64,000 bases of DNA from Aphanomyces cochlioides (Eukaryota > Oomycota > Saprolegniomycetes > Saprolegniales > Verrucalvaceae), in NCBI GenBank assembly GCA_019828595.1, contig JAHQRK010000003.1, forward strand, positions 3,966,799-4,030,798. Direction: 5' to 3'. Shown one piece after another: positions 61,101-64,000 of the stretch (positions are counted from its first letter, which is position 1; the number at the start of each line of letters is the position of its first letter). A program made the translations under genes and the position numbers. Under the pieces are notes generated by a model. That model did not search any database, was not told the origin of the DNA, and worked only from the letters and a program-made list of their open reading frames with translations.

Positions 61101-62334
61101 CGACGAAAAAAGTGACTGGTACCTCGCTCGTTGACGTTGGCGTGAAAGTCGAATTGCTGATCCAGGTTGAACTGTCGGTACTCGCTGCGGGCAGTGTCAA
61201 GGGCTTGACGGGCGGTATTAACAATGGATGTCTCAACGAGTCCCATGTCGAATGCTCGGCGGGAAGTAAGCCACTTCATCTTGAGGCTGTTGAGTGTGTA
61301 CTTCATCGAGTCAATGTACTGGCGATGACTGACTTGGAGACGCTTCTTCATTCTCTTCAACCAGCCGTACCACTTTGCGCCAAAGTTTTGAGTGTCGTCT
61401 GCGCGCATCTCGTCCAAAAGTTGATTGGCTTCGGCCTTGATCGCTGCGACTACTTGAGGGTTCTTTAAGAGCTCACGGGGGAGGCGCCAGTAACTTCGGT
61501 CGGGAGCTCGCTGCTCGCAGGAGAGGACCACTTTGTGTTCCATGTGGTCGCCTGCAAAGCTGCTTGGGGAATAGCTTGAACGTGCGTACGTTTGAGCGAC
61601 GATATCTTGGTCCACAAACAGGTAGTCGAGGCGGTTGCTTCGACCAGGGCCGCTGTAAACGCGCTCGTTGGGGTGGTGCATCCTCCACGCATCGATAACA
61701 CCAAGTGCTGAAAGCCAGGCAATGCATTCCGCCTTACCAGCGTTGTGGTCTTGGCGAGGTCGAGTCGCGTCCAGATGCTCCTCCAGGGGTAAGTTGAAAT
61801 CGCCTCCGACAAAGTGAATGCTGTCGTCTTCAAAGTCGCGAGGCAGATCGTCGAAAAACGGTGCTCGAGAGTGAGCGATAACCGGGGCATAGACGTTGTG
61901 AAAGTACACAGGAACGCCGTCCCACTGAGTTCGAACAACCATGTATCTTCCAGGTCGGTCATGGGTGGTCAAGTGTTGCAGGTCGAGGAATCCAGGCATG
62001 GATCCATGGAAATACGATGCCACACCGCAGCGCCGATTGTTGAGTGAGTCGACGCGATCAGTGCGGAGATCGTTGGTGAAGAGCTTGTATTTGCCAACGC
62101 CTACTTCGTTGTTGAGGTGGAGTTGGAAGGTTTCGAGATGTTTGATGTTATTGATTTTGGTTTCTTGAAAGAAAACGGCTTGGGTCGGAATTGGAGTCGC
62201 CGCGCCACAAGATGTCCGTTGTCTTTCAGCCCATTGAGGTTGGCAGTGGTCAGTTCGAGTATGGGGAACTTGGTGAAGAGACCGGCCGCGACCACCTTAG
62301 CCACGGAACGCGACAGACGTTGCGTTCGCAACAT
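58181..62334 (-). pseudogene. LINE D4 ORF2: APE/RT with an N-terminal frameshift
   Basis: It is the same protein as D1/D2 ORF2 but with one T missing at 62191-62192 (TT instead of TTT). The N-terminal ~48 residues (62334 to about 62190) are in a different frame from the rest. APE from after QETK-equivalent residues, RT with FADDTT, and the knuckle remain open from 62023 down to 58181. Missense differences include GFLSDVL instead of GFLFDVL. The single-base loss could be an assembly error. Confidence 0.88.
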
Positions 62335-64000
62335 CTCCCAGCATGAGTGTCTGAGTGTCGGGTTGGAACATCACTTGGTTGTCGAAGGTGGGGTCCAGGG
62401 AGCCAGCCTCATGGAATTCCAGGATCGTGGTCAAGACGTATCGCGACTTCTCGTCTTCGCCGGCATACAACGTTTCCATGATATTCCAAATCAAGAGGCC
62501 GAAGCTCGTGTCAAGCAATATGGCAGATAGCGATACGCCCGACAAACAGCGGGAGCCCAAATGAGAAGCCAGTGCAGTGACCGGGTACTTGGTAGAGGCC
62601 ACGATCGCAGCATCACTGTTGTAGTACGTTGGAGCATGAATGGCCAAGAGAACTTCTGCCACAGCCAACACTTCTTCCAGGTCGCCGCGGTGGAGGGAAA
62701 TCTCGTCGCCGTCAATGGTAGTATCGATGAAGTCGATGTTCTTGAATAGCTCGATGTTGCTGAAGATGGCTTGAACGTGCTCGCGGGTCATACGCACACC
62801 CCACGTCAATGAGTACAGCTGGGAGAACGGTTTGTCTCCACCCAAGTCGCTCGAAGCCACCGATGGAGGAGGCGTTGTCTCACAAAGTACTCAAAGCATG
62901 CACGGTCTTCATCAAAAAGTCGGTGCAGTTGCAAGCCAAATTCAATCGGGGAACGCTCGAGATGGCTACACAGCATGTCGACGCGGCCGTCGTTGATGAG
63001 TTGGGCAAGGTTGAACGAGCTGTTGGTCACTGCATCTTCGACTTGGGTTGAGAGATGCAATGGAACTTTGGCTGTCTTGGTGTCGAGGTCTTGTAGTTCG
63101 GCGAGAATTTCGTCAAGAGACATTTCTATGCGCTTGGGAACGCCATCTTGGATCTTGGTGCCGCCGACAAATTGACCGGACGTAGGGAGGTGGGGAGGGT
63201 CATCCGAGACGTCCAGCTTGGGTACAATCGTTGAGATCTTGTAATCGCCAAACTGAGCAACGTGTTCCTCGGGGTTGACACACACACGTTCGTCGAGGGC
63301 TTCAAACATGTTGGGCGAAATCCAAGAGCGGCCATGCTCGGGGGAATCCACTTGCTGTTGCGTCTTCTTGCGCTTGCCTCTCGACGCCTTGACGCCAGTC
63401 CACTGCGGAGGGTTGGCTTGCGCAGTTTAAGTTCTTGTCACGAAAATACCACCCTTGACCGTACACGCGGAGACAACGGCCCTTGAAAAGAATTTCTTCG
63501 ACGAGACGGCCGTCCGCGCGCTGTATCGTTGAGCTGGTACGGAGGTTCCTTCAAAGTAAAGGCGGTACCGAGAGCTCGCCATACCGCTTGAAGAGGAAAG
63601 ACGTCGGTTAGGAGCCCCACAGGAAGCGTGGCTCCAACTTGGTCATGACGTCGAAGGTGAGGCGCTCTTCGTCTTGATCTGAAGGCCTTGAGGATGTCCA
63701 TGAAATCCGCCGAGGACGTGCGGAACGTTCATCGTGAAGTGTTGGGACGAGCCATCTGAAGCGACTGAATCTTAAACGCGATGCCTTCGCCACTTAGTCA
63801 TTGTTATCGCTTCGTGAGAGGCAACACCCCACTTGAGCATGCGGTTCGGGATGTCCTCTTCGCATCTCACAATGTCAGCAATCGCAGTGTCGGAGCGAGA
63901 GGCTTCGTTGTAGAAAAGGATCGATGCCATGGCAGCTGAAACATCGATGGTCTTCGTGTGTGCACCCGTGGGCATCTGCAACCAGCCGACGATGCCGCGC
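62297..64000 (-). pseudogene. LINE D4 ORF1, multiple frameshifts and a deletion
   Basis: The C-terminal domain is open from 62297 to about 62840, where CCCC becomes CCC. A second segment runs to about 63426. About 107 bp corresponding to D2 43416-43522 are then absent. From 63.43 kb to the window end several small insertions and deletions relative to D1/D2 break every frame. It is not translatable as one protein. Confidence 0.85.

Larger units (their letters stand above)
58024..64000 (-). mobile_element. LINE copy D4, damaged; continues right of window
   Basis: It is a lineage D element of the D3 subfamily. ORF2 is nearly complete but shifted once. ORF1 has several indels and a deletion of about 107 bp at 63427, with damage concentrated after 63.4 kb. 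Confidence 0.9.

Noticed and set aside
1..64000. CRISPR arrays, bacterial operons, riboswitches
   Set aside because: No short regularly spaced repeats and no bacterial gene organisation. The repeats present are tRNA and retrotransposon units of a eukaryotic genome.

Overview
The tRNA genes lack an encoded CCA, and the retrotransposons carry an apurinic endonuclease (APE) and long ORFs. This is a nuclear eukaryotic segment, possibly from an oomycete or similar protist; that placement is inference only. No ordinary host protein gene is visible. The window is a repeat scaffold buried under mobile elements.

Scaffold: after mentally removing all insertions, the window reads as an alternating series M1-U1-M2-U2-M3-U3-M4-U4-M5-U5-M6. 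U is a 952 bp spacer flanked by two convergent tRNA-Asn(GUU) genes. M is an 883 bp spacer flanked by the 5' ends of two divergent tRNA-Asn genes. One period is 1,981 bp. Ten intact, apparently identical 73-nt tRNA-Asn genes remain.

Insertions: eleven non-LTR retrotransposon (LINE) copies or fragments from three lineages all sit at the same position, the exact 5' end of a tRNA-Asn gene, and all are antisense to it. Each leaves the first 14 nt of the tRNA (TCCTCTATAGCTCA) as a scar on the far side, next to the LINE 3' end, and an intact tRNA on the near side, next to the LINE 5' end. This is a 14 bp target-site duplication produced by cutting between A14 and G15, inside the box A promoter. The target is therefore regenerated, and LINEs can stack on one tRNA (B then A; D2 then D3).

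Lineages: A/B (minus strand, 4.2-17.3 kb) have ORF1 + APE/RT ORF2. D (D1 26.4-32.5, D2 38.0-45.3, D3 45.4-45.9, D4 58.0-64.0 kb) have ORF1 + ORF2. C/E (C 1-3.4, C' 33.6-37.1, E 47.0-55.1 kb, and two short 3' fragments around M2) carry a third ORF that looks like a chromodomain joined to a papain/OTU-order cysteine protease. A and D2 look coding-competent. B, C, C', E and D4 are truncated or broken.

Other elements: U1 and U2 each hold an identical-site 2,006 bp pogo-like DNA transposon with TA duplications, 27 bp terminal inverted repeats and an intact 387 aa DDE transposase. U3-U5 are the matching empty sites. A tRNA-Ser(GCU) gene is embedded at the 5' junction of a short C fragment at 20.46 kb. 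Sequence quality appears to fall in the last 600 bp.
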